Source: Bacteroidales bacterium (GTDB lineage Bacteria; Bacteroidota; Bacteroidia; Bacteroidales; P3). Taken from it: a stretch of DNA of 64,000 nt. The stretch is taken from contig JAFROL010000041.1 in the NCBI GenBank assembly GCA_017429685.1, forward strand, positions 26,846 to 90,845, given 5' to 3'. Both the position numbers and the translations under genes were made by a program. Shown piece by piece: positions 26,541 through 35,167 of this stretch. The notes under the pieces were generated by a model. That model saw only the letters and a list, made by a program, of their open reading frames with translations. It searched no databases and was not told the DNA's origin. Within the stretch, counting starts at the first letter, position 1; the number at the start of each line of letters is the position of its first letter.

Positions 26541-26597
26541 CAAATTATTTCAGGACTTTGACTTGAAAATTTTAACAACGTAAATCAATATCTGACT

Positions 26598-27443
26598 ATG
26601 ACCGATATTCCCAATTTAGACGAGCTCATTCGGATGGCTCTTCGCGAAGATGTAGGCGATGGCGACCACAGCACGCTGGCCTGCATACCCCCCGAAGCTG
26701 TGGGCACTGCCAAGATGGTTGCCAAACAGGACGGCGTACTCTGCGGCGCCGAAGTGGGCAAACGCGTTTTCCTGCAGGTCGATCCGACCCTCAAGGTCAC
26801 CCTGCTTAAGAACGACGGCGAAAGTGTCGCAAAAGGCGACGTTGTGATGTTGGTCAAAGGTCATTCAGGCAGCATCCTTACGGCCGAGCGTACGGCACTC
26901 AACTTTATGCAGCGTCTCAGCGGCATCGCCACCGAGACACGGCGTATGGTATCTATGCTCAAAGGCTTGAATACCAAACTGCTCGATACCCGCAAGACGA
27001 CGCCTAATATGCGTCTGCTTGAGAAATATGCTGTGGCTTGCGGCGGCGGCACCAACCACCGTATCGGTCTCTATGATATGGTGATGCTGAAAGACAATCA
27101 TATAGACTTTGCCGGAGGCATCGAAGCAGCCATCGACCGCACTCGCAACTACCTGCAATCCAAGGGCAAGAACCTTAAGATAGAAATCGAGGTTCGCAAC
27201 CTTGACGAGCTGCAGCGTGTGCTTGACCACGGTGGCGTGGACCGCATTATGCTCGACAATTTCGACATTCCTACTTTGCGCGAAGCCGTAAAACGTATAG
27301 ACCATCGTTTTGAAACCGAAGCCAGTGGCGGCATCACCGACCAGACGCTGCGTCCGTACGCCGAAACGGGAGTCGATTTTATTTCGGTAGGAGCCTTAAC
27401 GCACCATATCAAAAGTTTGGACCTCAGTTTGGTGAAGAAATAA
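26598..27443 (+). CDS. nadC: nicotinate-nucleotide pyrophosphorylase (carboxylating) NadC
   Basis: Quinolinate phosphoribosyltransferase: quinolinate + PRPP to nicotinate mononucleotide, CO2 and PPi, in de novo NAD synthesis. The 281 residues match the family. Key motifs are RTALNFMQRLSGIAT, LDTRKTTPNMRLLEKYAV, GGGTNHRIGLYDMVMLKDNH and the C-terminal EASGGI. nadA and nadB are not in the window. It is divergent from cinA and has a well-formed promoter of its own. Confidence 0.97.
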   Translation: MTDIPNLDELIRMALREDVGDGDHSTLACIPPEAVGTAKMVAKQDGVLCGAEVGKRVFLQVDPTLKVTLLKNDGESVAKGDVVMLVKGHSGSILTAERTALNFMQRLSGIATETRRMVSMLKGLNTKLLDTRKTTPNMRLLEKYAVACGGGTNHRIGLYDMVMLKDNHIDFAGGIEAAIDRTRNYLQSKGKNLKIEIEVRNLDELQRVLDHGGVDRIMLDNFDIPTLREAVKRIDHRFETEASGGITDQTLRPYAETGVDFISVGALTHHIKSLDLSLVKK

Positions 27444-27446
27444 AAC

Positions 27447-27506
27447 TAACGAAAACCAAAACGAAAACGAAAACAAAGCTTCGCACGAAAACCAAAACGA
27501 AAAATG
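27447..27506 (+). repeat. ACGAAA/ACCAAA hexamer array
   Basis: Hexamer-like units (ACGAAA, ACCAAA, ACAAAG) in two blocks separated by GCTTCGCACGAAAACC. The CTTCGCACGAAAACCAAAA core resembles the arm of the post-purL hairpin and the sequence near 61865-61890. Confidence 0.8.
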
Positions 27507-27562
27507 GTTTGCTGAAAGCATTCTGAAGTTAAAGTTAAGGTTGAAAAGGTTAAAGTAGTAAA

Positions 27563-28681
27563 ATGCGATTCTACGAGAAACTAAAAGACAGCCGGGCGGG
27601 CGTGTGGACCTATCGCCGTTACGAAGACGTAATGCGCTTCTGGTCGCTGCGTGTTGTGCCTTTCGCCAACAAGCTGATACTGCCCGGATGCGCCGGTGTT
27701 CCGCTGGTGCAGATTCTGGCTCATTTCTCGAACCGCGACCTGTGGCAGAGCGCCAAGGCGCTTGCGTTCTCGTTCCTTATGGCCTTGCCTCCGCTGCTCA
27801 TTTTCTTCTTCACCCTTATCCCTTATCTGCCTATCGAAGGTATTCAGAACGAACTTCTTACGCAGCTGGCTGTCATATTGCCCGGTGGAATCTACGACCG
27901 CATAGCACCGACCATCAACGACGTTATGGGCCACAAACACAGCAGTTTGCTGTCAATTGGTTTCATCGGCTCCATTATCCTTGCGGCAAACGGCATCCAC
28001 GGCCTGCTGCAATCGTTCAATTCGGTGAGTCACAGCATTGAATGGCGTTCGCTTGTGCATCGCTACATTTTGTGTCTTCTGCTTGTGATAATCCTTTATG
28101 TGCTTGTTGTTGCCATCCTGTCGCTCCTTATCGGTTATAAGTTCTTCATCCAGTTTATGATAAGCCGCAACTTTATGGCCGAAACCAAGCTCAGCCTTTT
28201 TGCTTTCAGCCTTGGCCGCTGGTTCCTGCTGGTTTTCCTTACCCTGCTGACTCTCAGCCTGCTCTACTATTTGGCACCGGTCAAAAAACAGCGCATCAAT
28301 TTCCTATCTATCGGCTCGGTGCTTTCCACACTGATGATATTCGGCCTTTCGTGGGCTTTCCAGATTTATATCAACAACTTCAACAATTACAACATCCTTT
28401 ATGGTTCAATCGGAACGCTGCTGATACTGATGCTTTGGATCTACGCCAACTGCATCGTTATCCTTGCAGGCTATGCGGTCAACATCGCTATTGCTGACAG
28501 TCGCGAAGTTGGCTACAAGCCGTCGCGCAGCCGCAAAAAAGAGCGTCAACGCCGCCTCAAGGAGCGTCCGCACTATGCCCTCAGAACCGACAACCCCAAC
28601 TGCCGCCAGCCTCGCGGCTCCAACATCTACCACAGCCCGTCGGGAATAGGCAAAATGAAAAGCACACCGCAGGCAGACTGA
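27563..28681 (+). CDS. YihY/virulence factor BrkB family membrane protein
   Basis: A 372-residue inner membrane protein with about six hydrophobic segments, starting with AFSFLMALPPLLIFFFTLIP. Family features include NGIHGLLQSFNSVSH, ILYGSIGTLLILMLWIYA and NCIVILAGYAVNIA. Earlier annotations as RNase BN are not supported for this family. The C-terminal tail from about residue 315 is long and basic (SRSRKKERQRRLKERP) and probably cytoplasmic. The biochemical function is unknown. It follows nadC by 119 bp of hexamer repeats. Confidence 0.85.
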   Translation: MRFYEKLKDSRAGVWTYRRYEDVMRFWSLRVVPFANKLILPGCAGVPLVQILAHFSNRDLWQSAKALAFSFLMALPPLLIFFFTLIPYLPIEGIQNELLTQLAVILPGGIYDRIAPTINDVMGHKHSSLLSIGFIGSIILAANGIHGLLQSFNSVSHSIEWRSLVHRYILCLLLVIILYVLVVAILSLLIGYKFFIQFMISRNFMAETKLSLFAFSLGRWFLLVFLTLLTLSLLYYLAPVKKQRINFLSIGSVLSTLMIFGLSWAFQIYINNFNNYNILYGSIGTLLILMLWIYANCIVILAGYAVNIAIADSREVGYKPSRSRKKERQRRLKERPHYALRTDNPNCRQPRGSNIYHSPSGIGKMKSTPQAD

Positions 28682-28725
28682 AAAATCTACACATTCAAGA
28701 ATTGACAAATTAACTCATTATAAAT

Positions 28726-29943
28726 ATGATTATCCAGAAGTCACACGGCAAAACAGTACCCACCGAGCAGCGTCCGCGCGCGGAATTCAAAATGATAGCC
28801 AAAACAATGTTCGGCCTCGAAGAAATCCTGGCCGACGAACTGCGCCAATGTGGCGCAAAGGACATCGAACCCCTCACGCGCGCCGTCGCTTTCACGGGTG
28901 ATATGCGTGTCCTTTACCGCGCCAACTACACCTGCCGTACGGCGCTGGCAATCCTCAAGCCCTTTGCCGAGTTTGAGGCCAACGATGAGCAGGAGCTCTA
29001 CGACAACGTGGCCAAAATCAAGTGGGAAAAGATTATCGACGTCGATGGAACCTTTATGATCGACTCCACCACCTCGGGCGAAATCTTCACCCATTCCTAC
29101 TATGCCGCCCTCAAGACAAAGGACGCTATCGTCGACCGGCTGCGCCGCCTGTTCAACCACCGTCCCAATATCGATACTGAAAACGCTGATTTCAAGATTA
29201 ATTTGCATATAGCCGACACCCACGTCACGCTGCTGCTCAACTCGTCGGGCGAGTCGCTCCATAAGCGCGGCTACCGTCAAGGCGTGGGTTTGGCACCGCT
29301 CAACGAGGTGCTCGCCGCCGGTATGATCAAGCTGGCCGGATGGAAGTGCGACTGCAACTTCTACGACCCGATGTGCGGTAGCGGCACACTGCTTATCGAG
29401 GCCGCAATGCTTGCCAACAATATCCCAGCCCAGTACTACCGTCGTGAAAACTTCGCCTTCAAGCGCTGGCGCGACTTCAATATCGGCGAATGGAAAAGTG
29501 TCAAAGAGCAGGAAGACCGCAAGATAGGTGCCGGCGACTTCGAGTGCGAGATTTGGGGCAACGACATCGACCTCGACGTGCTGCAGCAGGCCGAGCAGAA
29601 CCTGCAGTACGCCAAGTTGCACAAGGATGTGATGCTCTATCACGGCTCGTTCGAAAACCAGGAGCCGCCCGAAGGCAAAACGCTGATTGTTACCAATCCA
29701 CCCTACGGCGAGCGCATCAAGGTCGAAGACCTCAACGCCCTCTACACCAAGCTTGGCGACACCTTCAAGAACCTCTATGGCGAACGCTGCGAGGTTTGGC
29801 TCATTACCTCCGACTTCGAGGCTATGAAGCACATTGGTCTGCATCCGTCGAAGAAAATCCAGCTCTTCAACGGCGCGCTCGACTGCCGCCTGCTCAAGTT
29901 CGAACTCTACAGCGGCAGCAAAAAGACGAAAACGGAGGATTGA
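28726..29943 (+). CDS. THUMP-domain class I SAM-dependent rRNA methyltransferase (RlmL/YcbY N-terminal type)
   Basis: Probable 23S rRNA guanine-N2 methyltransferase. The THUMP RNA-binding domain occupies about residues 50-165. The methyltransferase domain shows DPMCGSGTLLIEAAM and the catalytic VTNPPYGERIK, and the RGYRQGVGLAPLNEVLAAGM link is typical. The 405 residues correspond to the RlmL half only, without the RlmK half found in E. coli. The first ATG at 28726 is used; an internal ATG (MIAKTMFGLEEILADEL, residue 23) starts at the conserved region and could be the real start. It is preceded by octamer-like repeats. Confidence 0.9.
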   Translation: MIIQKSHGKTVPTEQRPRAEFKMIAKTMFGLEEILADELRQCGAKDIEPLTRAVAFTGDMRVLYRANYTCRTALAILKPFAEFEANDEQELYDNVAKIKWEKIIDVDGTFMIDSTTSGEIFTHSYYAALKTKDAIVDRLRRLFNHRPNIDTENADFKINLHIADTHVTLLLNSSGESLHKRGYRQGVGLAPLNEVLAAGMIKLAGWKCDCNFYDPMCGSGTLLIEAAMLANNIPAQYYRRENFAFKRWRDFNIGEWKSVKEQEDRKIGAGDFECEIWGNDIDLDVLQQAEQNLQYAKLHKDVMLYHGSFENQEPPEGKTLIVTNPPYGERIKVEDLNALYTKLGDTFKNLYGERCEVWLITSDFEAMKHIGLHPSKKIQLFNGALDCRLLKFELYSGSKKTKTED

Positions 29944-29946
29944 GAA

Positions 29947-30330
29947 ATGAAGTTCCTGAAAAATATATTGCTTACAGCAACTGCGTTGACGCTTTTTTCG
30001 TGTACTGATACCAAGTTGTACGAAATACGCGGAACGCTGTATTCCGACAGCACTTTGACGGTGCCGTTGTCGGGGCAGCAACTGTTTTTCACAATGGACG
30101 GTTCCGATACTCTGGGCTCGGTGTCCACCGACAGTCAGGGCCGTTTCGGGTTTGCATACAATATTGGTGTCGGCAATTTGGTCGACAACAGCAAGTTCCA
30201 GTTCGAATACAACAGGCTTTACATATTGTACAAAGGCGACACTCTTTATGGTGGTGAATACCCTTGTATTCGCGACACTCTGAATCTGTATCCCGGTAGC
30301 TGGAAAGGACGGTGGCATTATGGTATGTAA
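29947..30330 (+). CDS. small lipoprotein of unknown function
   Basis: 127 residues. The N-terminus is a lipoprotein signal (LLTATALTLFSC, Cys at 19), so the mature protein is expected to be anchored in the envelope. The remainder (ETDG-like beta strands such as YEIRGTLYSDST and QFEYNRLYILYKGDTLYGG) suggests a small beta-sandwich. It is 3 bp after the methyltransferase gene, and its end overlaps the next gene by 11 bp, implying coupled expression with a second envelope protein. No family recognised. Confidence 0.65.
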   Translation: MKFLKNILLTATALTLFSCTDTKLYEIRGTLYSDSTLTVPLSGQQLFFTMDGSDTLGSVSTDSQGRFGFAYNIGVGNLVDNSKFQFEYNRLYILYKGDTLYGGEYPCIRDTLNLYPGSWKGRWHYGM

Positions 30331-30955
30331 GTCAAGAATCGTGTTGCTGCTGTCCTTGTTGGTTTTGATGATGGCGGCATTGGGAGGCTCCGCAAAAGCG
30401 CAAGAAGTGGAAGCCGTTGTGCCAAAACCTGTTACCGTATGGGATACGCTCTACAAGCATACCGTCAAAATCAACCCTTTTGCCTGGTTTCATCCGACAG
30501 TGTTCTATGAATACAACATCCACCGTCGCCATTCGGCCGAAGTCTCGCTTGGCGGTGCGCCGCAGATGGATTTGATGGCCGGTGTGCATCACGTGGGGGT
30601 GGCTATGGGGACTGTACACTATCGTTTCTATTTTGCAAAGCTTTGGGGAATGTTGTTCTTCCTTCAGGCTGGAGGCAATTTGCTTTATGCATCAGGCAAA
30701 TATGACGTTTTTGATGGCAGCGACGGCTGGGACATCCGCACACGCCAGTTCCACTACCGCCGAATGCTGGCATCACCTGATTTTGGATTTGGAATCAGGT
30801 TCCTATCAAAAAAACACTTTACAGCCGAATTTGTTGAATATACCCCTCTTAGCAGAAAATGGCATCAGGACGATGGCGACAAACTGATGGACGATGCTCA
30901 GCTTATATTTGGACTAACCCAAATGATAAGCTTTAAAATCGGATGGTCGTTCTGA
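30320..30955 (+). CDS. outer-membrane beta-barrel-like protein of unknown function
   Basis: 211 residues with a cleavable signal peptide (LLSLLVLMMAALGGSAKAQ). The mature part has alternating hydrophobic strands rich in aromatic residues (INPFAWFHPTVFYEYNIHRR, VHYRFYFAKLWGMLFF) and ends in SFKIGWSF, a terminal aromatic as in barrel proteins of the outer membrane. It overlaps the upstream lipoprotein gene by 11 bp, so the two probably act together. No family name can be given. Confidence 0.65.
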   Translation: MVCKSRIVLLLSLLVLMMAALGGSAKAQEVEAVVPKPVTVWDTLYKHTVKINPFAWFHPTVFYEYNIHRRHSAEVSLGGAPQMDLMAGVHHVGVAMGTVHYRFYFAKLWGMLFFLQAGGNLLYASGKYDVFDGSDGWDIRTRQFHYRRMLASPDFGFGIRFLSKKHFTAEFVEYTPLSRKWHQDDGDKLMDDAQLIFGLTQMISFKIGWSF

Positions 30956-30985
30956 GAATGAGAAACAAATAATCTATCGTATCTG

Positions 30986-31912
30986 GTGATAAATAGTGCG
31001 TTAATCAAACATCTGGCTGCCGCTGAGGGCTTTTCCGACTGTGGCATTGCGCGTGCCGAGCGGCTCGGCGAAGAGGAATACCCTCTCGACGAATGGCTCA
31101 ATGCTGGCTGTCAGGCCGATATGCACTATATGGAACGCAACGCTGAAATGCGTCGCGATCCGCGGCTGCTTGTTGACGGGGCGCAGACGGTAATATCGCT
31201 CGTATTGGCCTACAAGCCCGACAGTCAAATGGATGGTTGTTGCAGGATATCACAATATGCCTATGGCGAAGACTACCATACGCGCCTCAAACGGATGATG
31301 TTCAGCCTTATGGCGGCAATTAAAGAAAAATATCCCAACTTTGAAGGTCGTCCTTTTGTTGACACCGCACCCATCAGCGACCGCCATTGGGCTGTCCGTG
31401 CCGGTCTGGGCTGGATAGGGCGCAACACGCTTTTTGTCCATCCTCGCTATGGTTCCTATTGTTTTCTGGGCGAGATAGTCACCAGTGCCGTTGCTAACAA
31501 TTACGATAAGATGTATTCTGTTAGTCAATGTGGTGAATGCAATCGCTGTGTTCAGGCCTGCCCGAATAATGCTATAGTGACCTCGAGGTTCGGGGTCGCA
31601 ATGGTTGATGCACGACGCTGTACATCATACAATACTATAGAAAACCGCGCCGAAACCTTGCCGGACGAGCTCGACACACGCGGTTATGCTTTTGGTTGCG
31701 ACATCTGCCAAAGTGTCTGCCCGTTCAATATTCAGGCACCGGCATCGTTCCATCTTGACAATGAGCGCCAACGTCAGCTCGAAGACCTAGCCGATGCCGA
31801 CGAAGAGAAGTTCCGCACCTTCTCGAAACGCAGTGCTCTGTCTCGCATCAAATACACGCAATGGCAACGCAACATCGATAAGGCAAAGACAAAAAAAACG
31901 GGAATCGATTGA
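30986..31912 (+). CDS. queG: epoxyqueuosine reductase QueG
   Basis: Last step of queuosine biosynthesis: reduction of epoxyqueuosine to queuosine in tRNA, with cobalamin and two [4Fe-4S] clusters. The 308 residues match the shorter Bacteroidota form lacking the C-terminal HEAT part. Motifs are GFSDCGIARAERL, MHYMERNAEMRRDPRLLV, AGLGWIGRNTL, cluster motif CGECNRCVQACPNNAI, RRCTSYNTIE and CDICQSVCPFN. The start is GTG at 30986; no ATG in frame precedes the conserved region. The TGA stop lies inside the terminator hairpin. Confidence 0.95.
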   Translation: MINSALIKHLAAAEGFSDCGIARAERLGEEEYPLDEWLNAGCQADMHYMERNAEMRRDPRLLVDGAQTVISLVLAYKPDSQMDGCCRISQYAYGEDYHTRLKRMMFSLMAAIKEKYPNFEGRPFVDTAPISDRHWAVRAGLGWIGRNTLFVHPRYGSYCFLGEIVTSAVANNYDKMYSVSQCGECNRCVQACPNNAIVTSRFGVAMVDARRCTSYNTIENRAETLPDELDTRGYAFGCDICQSVCPFNIQAPASFHLDNERQRQLEDLADADEEKFRTFSKRSALSRIKYTQWQRNIDKAKTKKTGID

Positions 31913-31928
31913 TTCCCGTTACTTTTTT
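31897..31928. terminator. Terminator overlapping the queG stop codon
   Basis: AACGGGAATC (31897-31906) pairs with GATTCCCGTT (31911-31920) across a 4-nt loop, followed by ACTTTTTTTA. The A8 run before it makes it bidirectional, so it would also end the minus-strand lipoprotein gene at 31942. The stop codon at 31910-31912 is part of the hairpin. Confidence 0.9.
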
Positions 31929-31941
31929 TATGTTGACTCTG

Positions 31942-32373
31942 TTATTTTAGAGCGCCAAGCAGTTGCAAAATGGTGCCAACGGTCTGTGCTTTCTGGGCAA
32001 TGTTGTTGGTGTTCACACCGTCGAGGCCGGTAGCGTTCAGCAGGTTGTTGGTGATAGTGGTAGCCGTGGCCTGGTTGATGAGGTTGTTGCCTCCAGTGAC
32101 CATACCTGTGGTGAATGATTTCTTGTAGTTGGCGTTCTCTTTGTTGGCCTTCAAACCGTTATAGGCGTTGATGACGATGAGCATATTGCTGAGGTCGGTA
32201 GGGTTGGTGATGGCCAGAGTGCCAGCCTTCTTGCTGTTGTTGAGGGCGATGAGAGCGCGTCCGCAGGCTGCACCCGAGGTGGCGGCAGCAGTATCGGTTG
32301 CTGCGCCCAAGGTTCCGCAGGCGGTGACGCCGAGCAGGGCGGCAAACATCATAATGATTCCAAATTTTTTCAT
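31942..32373 (-). CDS. small lipoprotein of unknown function
   Basis: 143 residues with a lipobox (FAALLGVTACG, Cys at about 19). The mature part is Ala/Thr/Asn-rich, lacks cysteines other than one at about residue 37, and is probably helical (KAQTVGTILQLLGALK at the end). Its closest look is to abundant small lipoproteins of Bacteroidota, but no named family is recognised. A minus-strand -7 like TATCTTTG (32419-32412) lies 38 bp upstream, so it probably has its own promoter. Confidence 0.6.
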   Translation of the reverse strand: MKKFGIIMMFAALLGVTACGTLGAATDTAAATSGAACGRALIALNNSKKAGTLAITNPTDLSNMLIVINAYNGLKANKENANYKKSFTTGMVTGGNNLINQATATTITNNLLNATGLDGVNTNNIAQKAQTVGTILQLLGALK

Positions 32374-32467
32374 TTTTTGATTATTTTTTTATGTTTTTTA
32401 TTGTTGATATTCAAAGATATGGGCGTTGAATGTTCATTTCTTGACGCCGCGCAAAGTTACATTTTTT

Positions 32468-32497
32468 TTTGAATTTGAGAAAATAAATGTATTTTTG
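32468..32497 (+). promoter_or_regulatory. Bacteroidota promoter for pruA
   Basis: TTTG (32468-32471) and TATTTTTG (32490-32497) are separated by 18 bp, one short of the usual 19-21. It is about 80 bp before the pruA start. Confidence 0.65.
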
Positions 32498-32576
32498 CAT
32501 CTGTTTTTGTGGACAACAAAACGATTAATTATTGGCAATAGACTATAAAACAATCAAATAATAAAATTCAAATCAA

Positions 32577-34361
32577 ATGAACAACACACTTTTTTCTTTC
32601 CCCAAGCCTGAGAATGAACCTGTACTTGGCTATGCTCCAGGCAGCCCCGAACGCAAAAAAATCCGCGAAGCTCTTAACGAACTTTACAAGAAAGAGTACG
32701 AGATTTGCCCTGTCATCGGCGGCAAAAAGATCAAAACCAAGGAGACAGGCACCATTGTGATGCCCACCGAGAACAAGCACGTCTTGGCCAAATACTACAA
32801 GGTCACCGAAAAAGAGGTCAAGATGGCCATCGACGCAGCAATGAAAGCCCACGAGGAATGGGCCAACACCCCTTGGATTGAGCGCGCCAGCGTGATGCTG
32901 AAAATTGCAACCCTCATCAGCGGCAAATACCGTTGGCTTATCAACGCCGCCACTATGCTGGGTCAGGGCAAGACCACGATGCAGGCCGAAATCGACTCGG
33001 CTTGCGAATTGGTCGATTTCCTGCGCTACAATGCCTACTATGCAAGCCAGATTTACAGCGACCAGCCCTGCAGCGACAAGGGCACGCTGAACTATATGAC
33101 CTACCGTCCGCTGGAAGGTTTCGTCTTTGCTATCACTCCGTTCAATTTCACTTCGATCGCCAGCAACCTGTGCCTCAGCCCTGTGCTGATGGGCAACACC
33201 TGCATCTGGAAACCCTCGACGACGGCTATGCTCTCCAACTATATCCTTATGGACATCTATAAGGAAGCCGGTCTGCCCGACGGCGTTGTCAACTTCCTGC
33301 CCGGCAGCGGCTCGCTCATCGGCAAGGTGGCTTTCGCCAACGAGAACCTGGCTGGTGTCCACTTCACCGGCGGTACCAAGACCTTCAACGGATTCTGGAA
33401 GAGCATCGGCGACAACATCGCCAACTATCGCACCTATCCCAAGATTGTCGGCGAGACCGGCGGCAAGGACTTCATCTTCGCCCACAGCAGCGCCAACGCA
33501 GCCCAAGTGGCTACGGCCATCGTCCGCGGTGCCTTCGAGTTCCAGGGCCAGAAGTGCTCGGCAGCCAGCCGCGCATACGTCCCCAAGTCGATGTGGCCTG
33601 AGGTCAAGGAAATTGTCGGCAAGATGCTGAAAGAAATCAAGGTCGGCGATGTGCGCGACTTCAGCGCATTCGTCAATGCCGTCATCGACGAGGCTTCGTT
33701 TGACAACTGTATGAACTACATCAACCACGCCAAGAAGAGCAAAGACGCCGAGATCGTTTTCGGTGGCGAAGGCGACAAGAGCGTTGGTTGGTTCATCCAG
33801 CCCACTGTTATTCTGGCCAAGAAACCCGATTACAAGTCGATGTGCGAGGAAATCTTCGGACCTATCATCACCATCTATGTCTATGACGACAAGGACTATG
33901 AGAAGACGCTGCACCTCTGCGACGAGACTTCGCCCTACGCTCTGACGGGAGCCATCTTCGCTACCGACCGCAAGGCCCTGCGCCTCGGTGCCGAAATCCT
34001 CAAATATGCTGCCGGCAATATCTACTACAACGACAAGCCCACCGGAGCCGTCGTCGGTCAGCAGCCCTTCGGCGGTGCCCGCGCCAGCGGCACCAACGAC
34101 AAGGCCGGCTCGTACCTCAACCTTATCCGCTGGACCTCGCCGCAGGCCATCAAGGAGACCTTCGATCCCGCCAGCAACTACAGCTATCCCTTTGTCAGCA
34201 ACGAGGACAACCCCTACGTTGTCGAGAAAGCTGTGAAGACTGTTGCCAAAGCTGCCGACAAGGCCGTAGCAAAGGCTAAAGCCACGGTTAAGGCCGCTGC
34301 CAAAACGGCTAAGGCCAAAACCGCCGCAGCAAAGAAAGCTGCATCCAAAGCCAAAAAATAA
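32577..34361 (+). CDS. pruA: L-glutamate gamma-semialdehyde (P5C) dehydrogenase with Lys/Ala-rich tail
   Basis: Oxidises glutamate-5-semialdehyde (P5C) to glutamate with NAD+, the second step of proline breakdown. The aldehyde dehydrogenase core carries the Glu motif in VGETGGKDFIF and the nucleophile Cys in GQKCSAASRAYVP. EEIFGPIITIYVY and GGARASGTNDKAGS are typical of this subfamily. The core ends near residue 547. Residues 548-594 are a highly basic tail of repeated Ala-Lys steps (KAAAKTAKAKTAAAKKAASK), much like a histone H1 tail and not part of the enzyme family. No proline dehydrogenase gene is adjacent. A strong terminator follows. Confidence 0.93.
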   Translation: MNNTLFSFPKPENEPVLGYAPGSPERKKIREALNELYKKEYEICPVIGGKKIKTKETGTIVMPTENKHVLAKYYKVTEKEVKMAIDAAMKAHEEWANTPWIERASVMLKIATLISGKYRWLINAATMLGQGKTTMQAEIDSACELVDFLRYNAYYASQIYSDQPCSDKGTLNYMTYRPLEGFVFAITPFNFTSIASNLCLSPVLMGNTCIWKPSTTAMLSNYILMDIYKEAGLPDGVVNFLPGSGSLIGKVAFANENLAGVHFTGGTKTFNGFWKSIGDNIANYRTYPKIVGETGGKDFIFAHSSANAAQVATAIVRGAFEFQGQKCSAASRAYVPKSMWPEVKEIVGKMLKEIKVGDVRDFSAFVNAVIDEASFDNCMNYINHAKKSKDAEIVFGGEGDKSVGWFIQPTVILAKKPDYKSMCEEIFGPIITIYVYDDKDYEKTLHLCDETSPYALTGAIFATDRKALRLGAEILKYAAGNIYYNDKPTGAVVGQQPFGGARASGTNDKAGSYLNLIRWTSPQAIKETFDPASNYSYPFVSNEDNPYVVEKAVKTVAKAADKAVAKAKATVKAAAKTAKAKTAAAKKAASKAKK

Positions 34362-34378
34362 ATAATTGTTTCATAGAG

Positions 34379-34412
34379 AGGGACGCCCTCGCGAGGGCGT
34401 CCCTGTTTTTTT
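34379..34412 (+). terminator. Perfect 26-bp palindromic terminator
   Basis: AGGGACGCCCTCG (34379-34391) is followed directly by its exact reverse complement (34392-34404), then GTTTTTTTG. It ends pruA, and the T-run stops only about 10 nt before the ATG of the next gene. Confidence 0.93.
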
Positions 34413-34421
34413 GTTTTCTGA

Positions 34422-35153
34422 ATGACAAAGCGTCTTTTTTTGTTCATCCTGATGGTCGGTAGCGTGTGCGTCGGCAAAGCCCAAAACGACGGCACTTTCC
34501 GCGGTACCCTTTTGCCCGACACGGCAGTTTCGCGCTGGTCGGTTGGAGTTTTTGGTGGAATTACGAGCAACCACCACGTCATCGATGTGCTCTATGCCAC
34601 CGATATGAAATATACAGACCTTGGCGGCTATAGTGCTGGCGCCACGGTGTCCTGTCATCCCAAGGGGTGGCTGTCGCTGCGCGCCGATGTCGCTATGGTA
34701 CAGAAAAACTATCGTATGGATCGCGACAACCGCTATTTGCCGTTTGTCTATACCGAGTCGTCCAATACCTACCTTTCGCTCCCCGTGACGGCGGTTTTGT
34801 CGTTGGGACGCACATTCCGCGTCTGCGGCGTGGTTGGCGGATATGTCGGCTATTGGCTTTCGGGCCGTCGGGAAGGGCAGAGCCTCTCGGTGACATACCT
34901 CACCACGGGTAATCAAGACGATACGTTTTTCGACGAGGAATATGTGTTCAACGATGTCCGCGACAACCGTTTCGATGCCGGTATCGTCTTTGGTGCCGCA
35001 TTGCGCTGCACGGTGGCCAAAAAGCTTGATCTCAGTGCCGAACTGCGCTGGTATTATGGTTTGACCGACGTCCAGAAAAACTATCAGCAGAATCTTAATC
35101 CACGTTACAACACCACGCGTACCCTGCAGTTCGGGGTTTCGTATTGGCTGTAA
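34422..35153 (+). CDS. outer-membrane beta-barrel protein (porin/PorT-like family)
   Basis: 243 residues. The signal peptide is MTKRLFLFILMVGSVCVGKA. The mature part has the alternating strand pattern of an eight-stranded barrel (SVGVFGGITSNHHV, GYSAGATVSCHPKGWLSLRA, AALRCTVAKKLDLSAELRW) and ends in TLQFGVSYWL, a barrel-type terminus. The N-terminal signal supports this start, although it lies straight after the pruA terminator with no room for a promoter. It is followed by an S41 peptidase-like lipoprotein after 14 bp. Function beyond outer-membrane location is unknown. Confidence 0.75.
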   Translation: MTKRLFLFILMVGSVCVGKAQNDGTFRGTLLPDTAVSRWSVGVFGGITSNHHVIDVLYATDMKYTDLGGYSAGATVSCHPKGWLSLRADVAMVQKNYRMDRDNRYLPFVYTESSNTYLSLPVTAVLSLGRTFRVCGVVGGYVGYWLSGRREGQSLSVTYLTTGNQDDTFFDEEYVFNDVRDNRFDAGIVFGAALRCTVAKKLDLSAELRWYYGLTDVQKNYQQNLNPRYNTTRTLQFGVSYWL

Positions 35154-35167
35154 GCTAAATAATTGAT

